Shown here: positions 1 to 8,386 of the stretch, piece by piece
How the letters are laid out: every line of letters starts with the position of its first letter
How positions within the stretch are numbered: the stretch's first letter is position 1
Assembly: GCA_903926465.1 (NCBI GenBank)
Contig: CAIYJE010000041.1
Span: 1-60,464 of the forward strand
Direction of reading: 5' to 3'
DNA length: 60,464 bases
Source of the DNA: an uncultured Planctomycetales bacterium
GTDB lineage: Bacteria > Planctomycetota > Planctomycetia > Isosphaerales > Isosphaeraceae
Notes under the pieces: model-generated
Database searches by the model: none
The model's input: only the letters and a program-made list of their open reading frames with translations
What the model was told of the DNA's origin: nothing
Translations under genes and position numbers: made by a program

Positions 1-1
1 G

Positions 2-130
2 ATGAGCGTCTTCCGGACTCTGAAACAGAGGGGCCATAACCCAGTATCCGCCGTGACGAATGCTGTTCGCGAGTACCTCAAGACCGGCCAACTCCCGCCG
101 CTTCCAGGATCAAGCACTGCATTCGGCTGA
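2..130 (+). pseudogene. C-terminal tail of an IS66-type transposase (5' part outside window)
   Basis: An open frame enters from the left edge and stops at 128-130. The 42 visible residues (RTLKQRGHNPVSAV near the start, then EYLKTGQLPPLP) match the pattern I know from the extreme C-terminus of IS66-family transposases: a TLK/RxRGHNP stretch followed by a YxxTGxLPPLP end. Only the tail is visible, so whether the element is intact cannot be judged. It probably marks an insertion sequence just upstream of the sigma-factor gene. Family assignment rests on tail pattern alone. Confidence 0.55.
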
Positions 131-274
131 ATGGTTACGTTTTTTTTAAATTTTGAAAAATCGAGGGTGCCAATCGCGGGAGTGATCCCCTACAGTAAAT
201 TGTTAGATCTGGCGCCTTGGGTTGAACCTCTCCCTTCCCGCGGCCCCGGTCGGTCGCTTCATGGGTGTTCTGTC

Positions 275-916
275 ATGAGTCACAGGCCGGCTCGCGTTCC
301 GTCACCGGGTTCCACGCCAATTACGTTGATGGAGCGGCTGGCGCGGCGGCCGGGAGATCCGCTGCTCTGGAGCCGGTTTGTCCAGATTTATGGTCCCCAT
401 GTCCTGCAATGGTGCCGGGATCTTCATCTGCAAGAGGCCGACGCCCGCGATGTGGCGCAGGAAGTGCTGCTGAGCTTCTGGAAGGCCGTTGATCGGTTCC
501 AGTATGATCCCGAGAAGCGGTTCCGGAGTTACCTCAAGCAATTGGTGGTGTGGGTCTGGCAAGACTGGAAACATAGGCGTGATGGCAAGGCGAACGTCAC
601 GGGGTGTGGCGACGTTCAGACGTTGCTTGAGAATCTGCCCGACCGCGAAAGTTTGCTCACCCGGCTGGATCGTGTGTTTGATATCGAGTTGTTGCGGCTG
701 GCCATGCGTCAGGTCCAGAAACGGGTTCAGCCTCAGACCTGGGAAGCGTTCAAGCTGCAGGCCATTGAGGGGCGTTCTGGCAAGGAAACCGCTGAGCGGC
801 TGGGGATGAAGCTGGGAACCGTGATGTGGGCCCGCTCTTCGGTCCAGGGCATGATCCGCACAACGCTTCGGGAACTGGATCGTACCGATGATGATTCTGA
901 AGCCGGACGTGAGTGA
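275..916 (+). CDS. ECF-type RNA polymerase sigma factor
   Basis: A 213-residue protein of sigma-70 ECF type. Region 2 lies at about residues 15-95, with the typical stretch ADARDVAQEVLLSFWKAVDRF followed by a segment ending in WVWQDWKHRR. A region-4 helix-turn-helix is near the C-terminus (TAERLGMKLGTVMWARS). It should direct RNA polymerase to a specific promoter set. I chose the ATG at 275 because the frame upstream of it, back to 131, is low-complexity and unlike a sigma factor. The 3' end overlaps the next gene by 29 bases, so the two are probably co-translated. That partner carries a zinc-finger anti-sigma-like head and a kinase domain, which suggests it controls this sigma factor, as in the planctomycete sigma/kinase ECF groups. 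Confidence 0.85.
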   Translation: MSHRPARVPSPGSTPITLMERLARRPGDPLLWSRFVQIYGPHVLQWCRDLHLQEADARDVAQEVLLSFWKAVDRFQYDPEKRFRSYLKQLVVWVWQDWKHRRDGKANVTGCGDVQTLLENLPDRESLLTRLDRVFDIELLRLAMRQVQKRVQPQTWEAFKLQAIEGRSGKETAERLGMKLGTVMWARSSVQGMIRTTLRELDRTDDDSEAGRE

Positions 917-3629
917 CCCGAATTGCCCGGAGGGGCCGCTCTGGCGGCAGTTCCTGGATGGCGAGCTTGAGGAGGAGCGGCTTTCGGCCTTGGCCCTCCA
1001 CCTGGACGCGTGCGCCGGCTGCGCCCGGGTGATGGGGGCGGTCTCGGAACGGACACCGCTGCTGGAGTGTTTGGGTGTGGTTGCCGCCCCGGGCCTGGAC
1101 CTGGAGTCGCTGGCCATGTTGGCCCGGGTGGCGCAATCCGGGGAGGAAGGGGCTGGGAAAACGCGTGGATCCAGACTGGGAAGGGACGATGTGCCCCGGA
1201 TTCCCGGGTTGGTTGCACTGGTTGAGGTTGGCCAGGGCGGCATGGGCACGGTGTATCGGGCGCGTGAGGCGGATCTGGACCGGGAGGTGGCGGTGAAGCT
1301 ACTGGATACCGGGGGGCGGCTCTCGGCCCAGTTGCGAGAGCGATCGGCACGCGAGGCCCAGGCTCTGGCCCGGCTCCATCACCCCAACGTGGTGCGGATC
1401 TACCGCTCGGGCGAAGCCGAGGGCGTTCCCTATCTTGTCATGGAGTGGGTGCCTGGTGGTACGTTGCAGGAATCGCTTGAGCGGGAGTTGCCGCGACCTC
1501 GTGAGGCGGCGGAGCTGGTGCGTGATCTGGCCAATGCGGTGGCGGCTGCGCATGCGGTGGGGATCATCCACCGGGACTTGAAACCTGCGAATGTGCTGCT
1601 GGCGCCTGGCGGCGAACTGGCGGCACCGCGGGTGCCCAAGCTGGCCGATTTTGGCCTGGCGCGGCCAGAGCATGGCGCGGACCAGGGGTTGACAGAGAGT
1701 GGCGTGGTGCTGGGTACTCCCTGTTACATGGCACCAGAGCAAACCGGCCTGGGCCAGGCGCTGGGCGAGGTTGGCCCGGCCACCGATATTCACGGCCTGG
1801 GGGCAATTCTGTACGCCCTGCTTACCGGCCGTGCACCTTATGGTGGGCGATCCAACTGGGAATCGCTGATGCTGGCGGCCGGCGGCCGCCCATTGCCGTT
1901 GTCAATCCTGCGTGGGCAGCTACCGCGAGACCTGCGAACGATTGTGGAGAAGTGTCTGCAACCGGTTCCCCAGCGGCGGTATCGGGCGGCCGCCGAACTG
2001 GCAGACGATTTGGGTCGGTTCCTGGACGGGCGGCCGATCCTGGCTCGGCCGGTTTCCACGGTCGAGCGGTTGTGGAAGTGGTCACGCCGACGGCCGGCTC
2101 TGGCCTTGCTGACGCTGTTGATGGCGCTGGCGATTGTCACCGGGATTGCCGGCACCGCCTACCATCAGGCGCGGCTGGCCCGTGCTGTCGATGAGTTAAC
2201 CGATTCCAACTCCCGGCTCACCCGGGCGCGGAACGAACTTGTGGTGTCTCAGGCATCAACCACCGCGGCCTTGGGCCAGGCCAGCACCACCCGTGACCAG
2301 CTTCGTGAGGCGCTGGGATCGCTCACCAACGATGTTGTTCAGCGGATGGTTCAGCGTGGCAGTGCATTGAATGAATCCGACCGCAGCTTTCTGAGGAATG
2401 TGCGGGACCGGTATCTGAAGTGGCCGCTGGACCCGGACCCCATTTCATCCCGGCTATTTCGGGCCCGCGGCCTGAGGCGAATCGCTGAGATTTTCACAAG
2501 TGTCGATCAGAACGAGGATGCCCGAATCTGTCTGGAAGCGGCCATGGGCGACTATGATGCCTGCCTTGAGCTTGAGACGGACAGGCTGCGGGCCAGGCAA
2601 TTGCGTCAGGAATGTCTGGGCCCGCTTGATCAACTGTGGGTGGTTTTCTTGCGAACCGAGCGACATGACGCCGGCGAAGCCGTGGTGCGGCGGATGATCG
2701 CCGAGTACGAAACGCTGGACCGTGAGAATCCGTCACAGAAGAATCCGCTTTCCTATCCTTATATCAGCCTGGGTGTCATGCTGAACGGGCAGAAACGTAC
2801 GGCCGAGGCCGCCCCATGGTTTGCCCGCGGTCTGGAACTGCTGGATCAAGAGCGGCGGAACGAGCCCGACAACGCGGGGAACTGGTTGAGCCTGATGGGG
2901 GCGATGTTCAACGTGGCCACAAGCATGGGCCATGCCGGCTTATCCCAGGAGGCGCAATCTCGATTTCAGGCCGTGCTCGATCTGGCCCGGGAAGGAGTGG
3001 AACGATTCCCGGCCAGCCATGATTTCGTCAATTTGCAGCGGTTGGCGCTGACAGGCCTGGTGGCGGCCCATTTTGCCAGAGACAGGCCGGCTGAGGCTGG
3101 GCCGTATGTGGAGCAAGAGCGGCAGGTTTGCCTGTCGGCGCTGGAGCGGTGGCCCGATGATCCTCGGTTTCGAGACGGCCTGATTGATGCGGCGATCGAG
3201 AGTTTTGAGGTCTATCTGGCCCGGGGTTGCCCAGAGAACGCGGAGCCGGCTCTTCGGCAGGGAATCCTGTTGGCTGAAGAGACTGTGAAGGCCGAACCGG
3301 CAAGCTTTGACCGTAGCCGGAACCTGTTGCGTGTGCTCAGGCCCCATGCCCGAATGCTGGCGGCGGCCGGTCGGCCTCACGAGGCGATTGTGGCGTACGA
3401 ACGACTGGCGACCACCGCCCTGCCCTGGATCCAGATTCCAGGCCGGACGACGGAGGTGCAGTCGTTTCTGAAGCCGGGGATTGTACGTCAGGCGGAGCTG
3501 CTTTCCAGCCTGGGCGACCATGCCGAGGCCGCCCGGATACTGGAAAAGTGGCTGGAACACGTGACGCCCGAGGAACGGACTTGGCTCAGCGAGCGACTGG
3601 TCCGGGAACAGCGTGCCGCCCGGGAATGA
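888..3629 (+). CDS. Ser/Thr protein kinase with N-terminal zinc-finger anti-sigma-like segment and C-terminal TPR region
   Basis: A 913-residue Hanks-type kinase. Residues 1-50 carry an H-x3-C-x2-C motif (H38, C42, C45) like zinc anti-sigma factors. The kinase domain spans about 105-385, with glycine loop GQGGMGTVY near 115, the AVK lysine, HRDLKPAN near 228, DFGLAR near 254 and GTPCYMAPEQ. One membrane helix is at about 403-424, followed by a short coiled-coil-like stretch and then helical TPR-like repeats to the end. The catalytic residues look intact, so an active membrane kinase is expected, with the kinase inside the cell. The start lies inside the sigma-factor gene. Which residue or partner it phosphorylates cannot be told from sequence; the upstream sigma factor is the obvious candidate. 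Confidence 0.9.
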   Translation: MMILKPDVSDPNCPEGPLWRQFLDGELEEERLSALALHLDACAGCARVMGAVSERTPLLECLGVVAAPGLDLESLAMLARVAQSGEEGAGKTRGSRLGRDDVPRIPGLVALVEVGQGGMGTVYRAREADLDREVAVKLLDTGGRLSAQLRERSAREAQALARLHHPNVVRIYRSGEAEGVPYLVMEWVPGGTLQESLERELPRPREAAELVRDLANAVAAAHAVGIIHRDLKPANVLLAPGGELAAPRVPKLADFGLARPEHGADQGLTESGVVLGTPCYMAPEQTGLGQALGEVGPATDIHGLGAILYALLTGRAPYGGRSNWESLMLAAGGRPLPLSILRGQLPRDLRTIVEKCLQPVPQRRYRAAAELADDLGRFLDGRPILARPVSTVERLWKWSRRRPALALLTLLMALAIVTGIAGTAYHQARLARAVDELTDSNSRLTRARNELVVSQASTTAALGQASTTRDQLREALGSLTNDVVQRMVQRGSALNESDRSFLRNVRDRYLKWPLDPDPISSRLFRARGLRRIAEIFTSVDQNEDARICLEAAMGDYDACLELETDRLRARQLRQECLGPLDQLWVVFLRTERHDAGEAVVRRMIAEYETLDRENPSQKNPLSYPYISLGVMLNGQKRTAEAAPWFARGLELLDQERRNEPDNAGNWLSLMGAMFNVATSMGHAGLSQEAQSRFQAVLDLAREGVERFPASHDFVNLQRLALTGLVAAHFARDRPAEAGPYVEQERQVCLSALERWPDDPRFRDGLIDAAIESFEVYLARGCPENAEPALRQGILLAEETVKAEPASFDRSRNLLRVLRPHARMLAAAGRPHEAIVAYERLATTALPWIQIPGRTTEVQSFLKPGIVRQAELLSSLGDHAEAARILEKWLEHVTPEERTWLSERLVREQRAARE

Positions 3630-3874
3630 GTCTCTTGGGCATGCCTCCGTGCCCTGGAGGAATGACCGCGGACAAAGCGTTTTCGGTCTGTGGCTCCCCT
3701 TCAAGGCCTGAGAGAGGTACTTCGAAGCCGTCGGAGCCCGTCGGCGGTTTTGGCGAAGACGCTGGTGGTAGGCATTGGCAGTCCAAAGCGGTAACATCAA
3801 TTATAATCCAGAGCGTTGGGTTCTGGTTCAATTCGAGCCAGGCGTACTTCAGGACATTGTGCGGTCTTGCTCCC

Positions 3875-5638
3875 ATGACAGACGTGGTCTCATTCCAGGC
3901 GGCGAAGCAGCCCCCACTTGTGCAACCGCCGAAATCCGTACCACCCGCGCTGGGGTTCGTGCTGATTGCGGCCGGTTTTTTGCCGCTGCTGGTGTTGGAC
4001 GTGGCCGGGCAGCGAGCCGCCACTTCGCTGGTTTTCCCGTTTCTGCTTTGGGTGGCAGCCGGCCTGGTGGTCTGGCGAACCTGCCGCAGGCTGGGCCCGC
4101 TTTCGCCTGGAAAGGCGAGCTGGAGCGTGGGATTACTCATCGGGTGCTGGTTGGCGCTGGCCCTGGCGGTGCTGCTGGTATCTCCGGGCTTGGGTGCAGC
4201 GGTTGCGTTGCTGACGTTACTGGTGGTGGTCTATGCCTGGGGTGGCGGCCTTTTGGTCTGGAGGCTGCTGCCGGCCTGGTTGTTGTTGTGGTTGGCGGTG
4301 CCACTGCCGTTTGGTTATGACGTGTTGCTGAGCAACAGCCTGCGCGCTCTGGCCATTCGTGCAGGGAGTGAGGTTGTGGATCTGCTGGGCATCCACCACA
4401 TGGTTCAGGGAACAACCCTGAGGTTTGCCGATCAGTCGTTTTCAATTGAGCCGGTTCTGCGGGGTTGGTTATCCATTTCCGTGGTGCTGGCGATCACGCT
4501 TTTCGGGTTGCTCTGGTCTGGTTGTAGCCGGCTCAGGGTTCTGTTCGTACTGGCGGCGGCCTGGTTCTGGACTTTGGTGGGGAATGCGGCCTGGGTTGTG
4601 GTGGCGGCCTATGCCGAGCGGTTCCAGAAAATCGAGATTGACGCGGGCTGGAACGCCCGCTGGCTTTCAGGGGCGATTCTGTTCCTGACCTTGTTTTTGA
4701 TTCTCAGTACCGATGCGCTTCACCGGGTGCTGTCCGGCCCACTGGCAATCGTCCGCTTCAGGCTTGCCAGTGCGGTCTGGCAATTCCGGGTCCAACGCTT
4801 GCAAATGGCAAACATGCGTGCCGGCCAGGATCCGCTCGATGAAGAAGATCTGCCGTTACCCCCTGTGCACCCCTGGTTCCTTGAGCCTGAGGTTGTGGTT
4901 TCTGAGCCCACCCGGTTTCCGGCCCTGAGCCAGGCGCGGTTCCTGAGCTGGCCGGTGGTGATTGGGTTTGGACTGCTGGCCCTGGCGCAATGGATCTGGA
5001 TTGGGCCCTGCCTGCGTGCGGCGGTGGGTGGCGTTGATATACAATCAGAGCTGGGACAGCGGCTTGCGGCTGAGACGATGCCTGAAAAGGTCGGAATCTG
5101 GGACCGGCAATCTTCTGACACTCACGCCTTGTCTAAGGGGCTGGAATCCAAAGACTGGGTGTATCAGTCTGGCCTGGCGAAAGCCGTGGTATCGGTTGAT
5201 TTTCCGATCCGTGGTCGGCAAGATCTGACCGAGCGTTACCGAGGCGAGGGCTGGAACCTGGCACAGCATCAACTGCAAGATGGTGACGACGGACCGGTGC
5301 TGCAGTCTGACCTACGCAGGGGGCCTGGCCACATCGGGTATTTACTTCAGCGCCAGTTTGGGAGCGATGAAAAGCCGATCGCTCAACCGAGAACGGTCGC
5401 CGGGCTGGGTTTCTGGAACTGGTTGCGTCAGTTGCCGGGCCGACTAGAGGTCTGGAATTCTGAGACGCGTGATGAGCAGCGGTTACCCTTTGAGACCGGG
5501 TACCGGGTGGCGGTGTTTATCGAGAGTACACGTCCGCTCACGGTTGAGGAACGGAAAGAAGTGCAGAAACTGCTGGATACGGCCAGTGTTCAGATCCGGG
5601 GTGGCACTGCCAAGAGTCAGGGCAACACATCATCATGA
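3875..5638 (+). CDS. Exosortase-like multipass membrane protein with EpsI-like C-terminal part
   Basis: A 587-residue protein with about eight to nine hydrophobic segments in residues 25-290, another near 365, and a soluble C-terminal part. The membrane half follows the exosortase plan (LLLWLAVPLPFGYD, then a loop and a run of helices). The C-terminal part (about 400-570) resembles the EpsI/DUF3485 protein often fused or adjacent to exosortases. Where exosortases carry the catalytic Cys (E-A-C-S-G) I read EPVLRG, with Leu near 195, and the usual Arg position appears to be Trp near 240, so transpeptidase activity is doubtful. I chose the ATG at 3875 because the upstream extension to 3548 is noncoding in character and overlaps the kinase gene. 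Its stop overlaps the next start by four bases (ATGA). Confidence 0.7.
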   Translation: MTDVVSFQAAKQPPLVQPPKSVPPALGFVLIAAGFLPLLVLDVAGQRAATSLVFPFLLWVAAGLVVWRTCRRLGPLSPGKASWSVGLLIGCWLALALAVLLVSPGLGAAVALLTLLVVVYAWGGGLLVWRLLPAWLLLWLAVPLPFGYDVLLSNSLRALAIRAGSEVVDLLGIHHMVQGTTLRFADQSFSIEPVLRGWLSISVVLAITLFGLLWSGCSRLRVLFVLAAAWFWTLVGNAAWVVVAAYAERFQKIEIDAGWNARWLSGAILFLTLFLILSTDALHRVLSGPLAIVRFRLASAVWQFRVQRLQMANMRAGQDPLDEEDLPLPPVHPWFLEPEVVVSEPTRFPALSQARFLSWPVVIGFGLLALAQWIWIGPCLRAAVGGVDIQSELGQRLAAETMPEKVGIWDRQSSDTHALSKGLESKDWVYQSGLAKAVVSVDFPIRGRQDLTERYRGEGWNLAQHQLQDGDDGPVLQSDLRRGPGHIGYLLQRQFGSDEKPIAQPRTVAGLGFWNWLRQLPGRLEVWNSETRDEQRLPFETGYRVAVFIESTRPLTVEERKEVQKLLDTASVQIRGGTAKSQGNTSS

Positions 5639-7131
5639 GCCAGATACCGCAGACGGAAGAATTTGAACCGGATTACCTCCAGACTCTCCCCTTGTCTGTG
5701 ACGGTGGTTCGCTGGTTGCTCACGTGCTGGCCAGTTCTGTTGTTAAGCCTGCCCTGTGTGCTCGTGGGCCTGGCGGTGTGGGTGCTGGTGTATTCTGGCT
5801 ATGAGAATCAGCTTACACAGGTTTCTCAATATCTGGCGGATGCACAGAAACGTGTGGATGCCAAGGATTATGATGAGGCCAGCCTTTGCTACCAGCGAGC
5901 CATTCAGATGGGCGCGGGTACCGATGAAGTGGTGTACAAGCTTGCCAAGGTTTATCAACAGCAAGATGAGAATGATCTGGCCCTGGGAATCATCTCTTCG
6001 CTGGCCCCCTTGAACCAGACCGGTTACGCGCCTGCGCACCTGGATCTTGCCACATCGCTGTTGAGCCAGCCCAATTTGCAATCGGCCGGGGTGGGGCTGG
6101 CCGAGTCGCATTTGCGGCGGATTCTGGACCAAGACCCCAATTCCCTGGATGCCAACAGTCTGCTCGGCCAGATTTACGCACGGACGGGTCGGCTGGCGGA
6201 GGCCCGGAACCATCTCTTTATGGTGATGAAGGACCGGCCGGGTTTCATGCTGCAAGTGGCGGCCCTGGAACGGGCTCTGTGCAAGGATAAAGACGCCGAC
6301 ACCACGGCCAGACAAGCGGTGAATGCCTTCAGTAAACTGAGCCGGGACGATCCCACCAATCCCGGAGCGCGGCTTTCATTGGCGGCGGCCACGGCGTTTT
6401 TGAAAGACTTCACAGGGGCCGAGTCCATCCTGAACACGGGATTGGAGAAGGCAGATCGCCAGGAGTATCACGCGGCCTTGTCTAACTTGTACCTGGCGTG
6501 GGCCGATGACTCGATGAAGAATCGCAAGAAGGGGCCCGATGACTGGATGCCGTTGCTGGAGAAGGCGATGCAGCAGGCACCGGAGAGCCCGGTTATTGAT
6601 CAGTTTCGGCTGCTGATGGTTCGGAACCAGCGAAACGACGCCGAAACCAACCAGGCGTTGCGGGATCTGCTGGCCCGCAGTGAGGAGAAATCGACGGGCG
6701 TGCTGTTTCTGCTGGGGTTGGATGCCTGGGAGCAGAAGCGGGCGGAAGAGGCTCGGCAGTACCTGGATGAAGCCTACAAGGCCGACCCCAGCCAGGTGGG
6801 AGTTGCGAACAACCTGGCCTGGATGCTGGCCACCGGAGACAAGCCCGACCTGCCCCGCGCGCTCGAGGTAATTAACCATGCGCTGGAAGCGGCACCGGGT
6901 ACGTTTGAGATGTACGGTACCCGGGGCCGGGTTCTGGTCCGGATGCAGAGATATCGAGAGGCGCTGGTGGATCTGGAGAAATCACTCAGAGCCAAGAGCG
7001 GCCCCAATTTGCATAGCGATCTGGCCGATGCCTACGAGGCGCTTGGCATGGCGGAACTAGCCACCATCCACCGGCGGAAATCGGCTGAAGCGCGTACCGC
7101 CCTGGAAGCCGCCAAGCCATCCGGTAGTTGA
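5635..7131 (+). CDS. Membrane-anchored TPR protein
   Basis: A 498-residue protein with one membrane helix at about 27-52 (LLTCWPVLLLSLPCVLVGL). The rest is helical repeats typical of tetratricopeptide proteins, recognisable as repeated A-x3-Y and L-G-x-A-Y patterns, from about 60 to 485. It probably acts as a scaffold outside or beneath the membrane. The start overlaps the stop of the exosortase-like gene by four bases, so the two are translationally coupled and probably work together. Exosortase-linked TPR proteins are common in exopolysaccharide loci (PrsT/PEP-CTERM type), but no polysaccharide genes are adjacent here, so that role is only a possibility. Confidence 0.8.
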   Translation: MSQIPQTEEFEPDYLQTLPLSVTVVRWLLTCWPVLLLSLPCVLVGLAVWVLVYSGYENQLTQVSQYLADAQKRVDAKDYDEASLCYQRAIQMGAGTDEVVYKLAKVYQQQDENDLALGIISSLAPLNQTGYAPAHLDLATSLLSQPNLQSAGVGLAESHLRRILDQDPNSLDANSLLGQIYARTGRLAEARNHLFMVMKDRPGFMLQVAALERALCKDKDADTTARQAVNAFSKLSRDDPTNPGARLSLAAATAFLKDFTGAESILNTGLEKADRQEYHAALSNLYLAWADDSMKNRKKGPDDWMPLLEKAMQQAPESPVIDQFRLLMVRNQRNDAETNQALRDLLARSEEKSTGVLFLLGLDAWEQKRAEEARQYLDEAYKADPSQVGVANNLAWMLATGDKPDLPRALEVINHALEAAPGTFEMYGTRGRVLVRMQRYREALVDLEKSLRAKSGPNLHSDLADAYEALGMAELATIHRRKSAEARTALEAAKPSGS

Positions 7132-7167
7132 CGGAAAGTAGGGATGGCTTTGGCGTTGACCACGGTG

Positions 7168-7360
7168 TTAATCTATGAACAGGTCTGAATGTAAAAATTC
7201 ACGGGCAGATTGATGCCGGTCTTGGGTCACGCTCTCGTAATAGGGGCTGTTGATGGCCGGCAAGGTCAGCGTGCCGGTCCCTTGATCAAACGCCCTTTGC
7301 TTGTGGACCGGCGTGACGATGGCCGAGAGCACCTGCGTTCTTGCAGGGGGGCCAGGTGAG
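7168..7360 (-). pseudogene. Tail of an unidentified protein gene
   Basis: On the minus strand a frame ending at TAA (7168-7170) reads about 60 residues with strong G/C third-position bias, the mark of real coding sequence here. It includes the pieces VLSAIVTPVHKQRAFDQG and LTLPAINSPYYESV. No start codon or upstream body remains, because the sequence turns into unrelated repeat-rich DNA to the right. I do not recognise the family. It may be the last part of a gene whose 5' portion was lost when the nearby elements inserted. Confidence 0.4.
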
Positions 7361-7460
7361 CTAGCTGGCGAACGAGCGGAACGAACGATTGCGGTCTCCC
7401 TTGGCCCGGTTGGTGCCCCTCGATAACTTATACGCTACCTGGTTGTACCGGAGACTTCGG

Positions 7461-7681
7461 CTATAGCGGTTCACCTTTGCGTTGCACACAGAGTGAGCGT
7501 TTTTCCTGGTGTGCCTTTTCCGATTGTAGGACAGCCGGCCTCGGCTGTCTCTGAATTTCTGGGCCATCACTGAAGATGACAGCCGAGGCCGGCTGTCCTA
7601 CAACGAACGAAGATCAAGACACTGAGGCGTGAGTCTTATCATATCCTTGTCGTGTGCAACCCGATCGTGAACTGCTATAAG
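7461..7681 (+). mobile_element. Miniature inverted-repeat element, family A, copy 1
   Basis: A 221-base unit with imperfect terminal inverted repeats (left CTATAGCGGTTCACC; right end reads inverted as CTTATAGCAGTTCAC, both followed by GTTGCACAC further in). At its centre is a perfect 24-base palindrome pair (arms 7526-7549 and 7578-7601) around a 28-base loop. An almost identical copy in opposite orientation lies at 34919-35139. No transposase is encoded. The ends and size fit a MITE mobilised in trans. Confidence 0.8.
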
Positions 7682-7857
7682 GCCCTGCTTCATAGCGCGG
7701 CGAATGTGGAGATGCGCTGCCCTGGATCCTGCTCGCGTCGTGAACGGTTCATTTGGCCTTCTGCGCTGGAATCCTGGGACGGATCGGAGTGCGTGCGGTG
7801 ATCGTGAGAGATGTGAATCTCTGGAAAACTCGTGGAGAGGATCGGGTTAGACCTTAC

Positions 7858-8057
7858 CCAAGCGTGATACATGAATTACGATCTCCAACGGAGGGGAACG
7901 CGGCGTGTTTATAGACGTCGGCAAGTTGCCCTCAACAAACCAGATGTTCGCTTTCAGGTGAAAGCACTCCGAAGTGCCTCAGCCACGGCGATGCCTTGTT
8001 TTCATTGGTTTTCCGTATGATACTGCCGTTCACGAATGAATCACGCTTGTTTGGGGG
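7858..8057 (+). repeat. Dispersed repeat family B, copy 1
   Basis: This 200-base stretch is repeated, inverted and diverged, at 51378-51573. The ends form short inverted repeats (CCAAGCGTGAT on the left, TCACGCTTG near the right). The best-conserved core surrounds CTCAGCCACGGCGATGCCTTG. A small reading frame of about 50 codons runs through this copy, starting at the ATG at 7870 (RFQVKALRSASATAMPCFHW), but the other copy is shifted out of frame, so the unit is more likely a second miniature element or an insertion-sequence remnant than a gene. Confidence 0.6.
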
Positions 8058-8386
8058 TTAGAGCAGAGAAAAGTTCGGATGGTATGTCTGGCTGTCAATA
8101 TTCAAGGAGCATGTCCCTTGAATCAGATCCCGGGTGGCTTGGTTTTGAGCCTGGTTGATCCTATGGGTGAGACTGGTGATCATAGTTTCTCGGCTAACTT
8201 GACCTTTGCATATAATCTCGTTAGTTATTAACGAAATCTTGCGGTCCTGTGGGCTCTCGATCAGGAACCGTTAGTTTTAAAGGTAGTTTTTGAAACCGAG
8301 AAATGCGGAGCCAGATACCCTGCGTATCTGGTGCCCGTCCCGGTTTTGGAACGGCATTGCAGACATTTTTTGGGGCGATTTCGGCA

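Larger units (their letters stand above)
7132..8386. other. Remnant-rich intergenic zone
   Basis: No intact gene is seen in this 1.25-kb stretch. It holds a decayed gene tail on the minus strand (7168-7360), a 221-base miniature element (7461-7681) and a second, unrelated repeat of about 200 bases (7858-8057). A short inverted repeat (TTCAAGG arms, 8101-8122) and an AT-rich leader before the AraC gene complete it. Nothing is recognisable in 7682-7857. Confidence 0.6.

Noticed and set aside
302-1249. Long minus-strand frame opposite the sigma and kinase genes
   Set aside because: It is a mirror of GC-rich coding sequence on the plus strand, with no recognisable domains; the plus-strand genes have full motif support. 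The same applies to other long opposing frames, such as those opposite the ABC operon and giant genes.
8199-8216. TTGACC and TATAAT boxes near the AraC gene
   Set aside because: The boxes are only six bases apart, far too close for a sigma-70 promoter; they are probably chance in AT-rich DNA.
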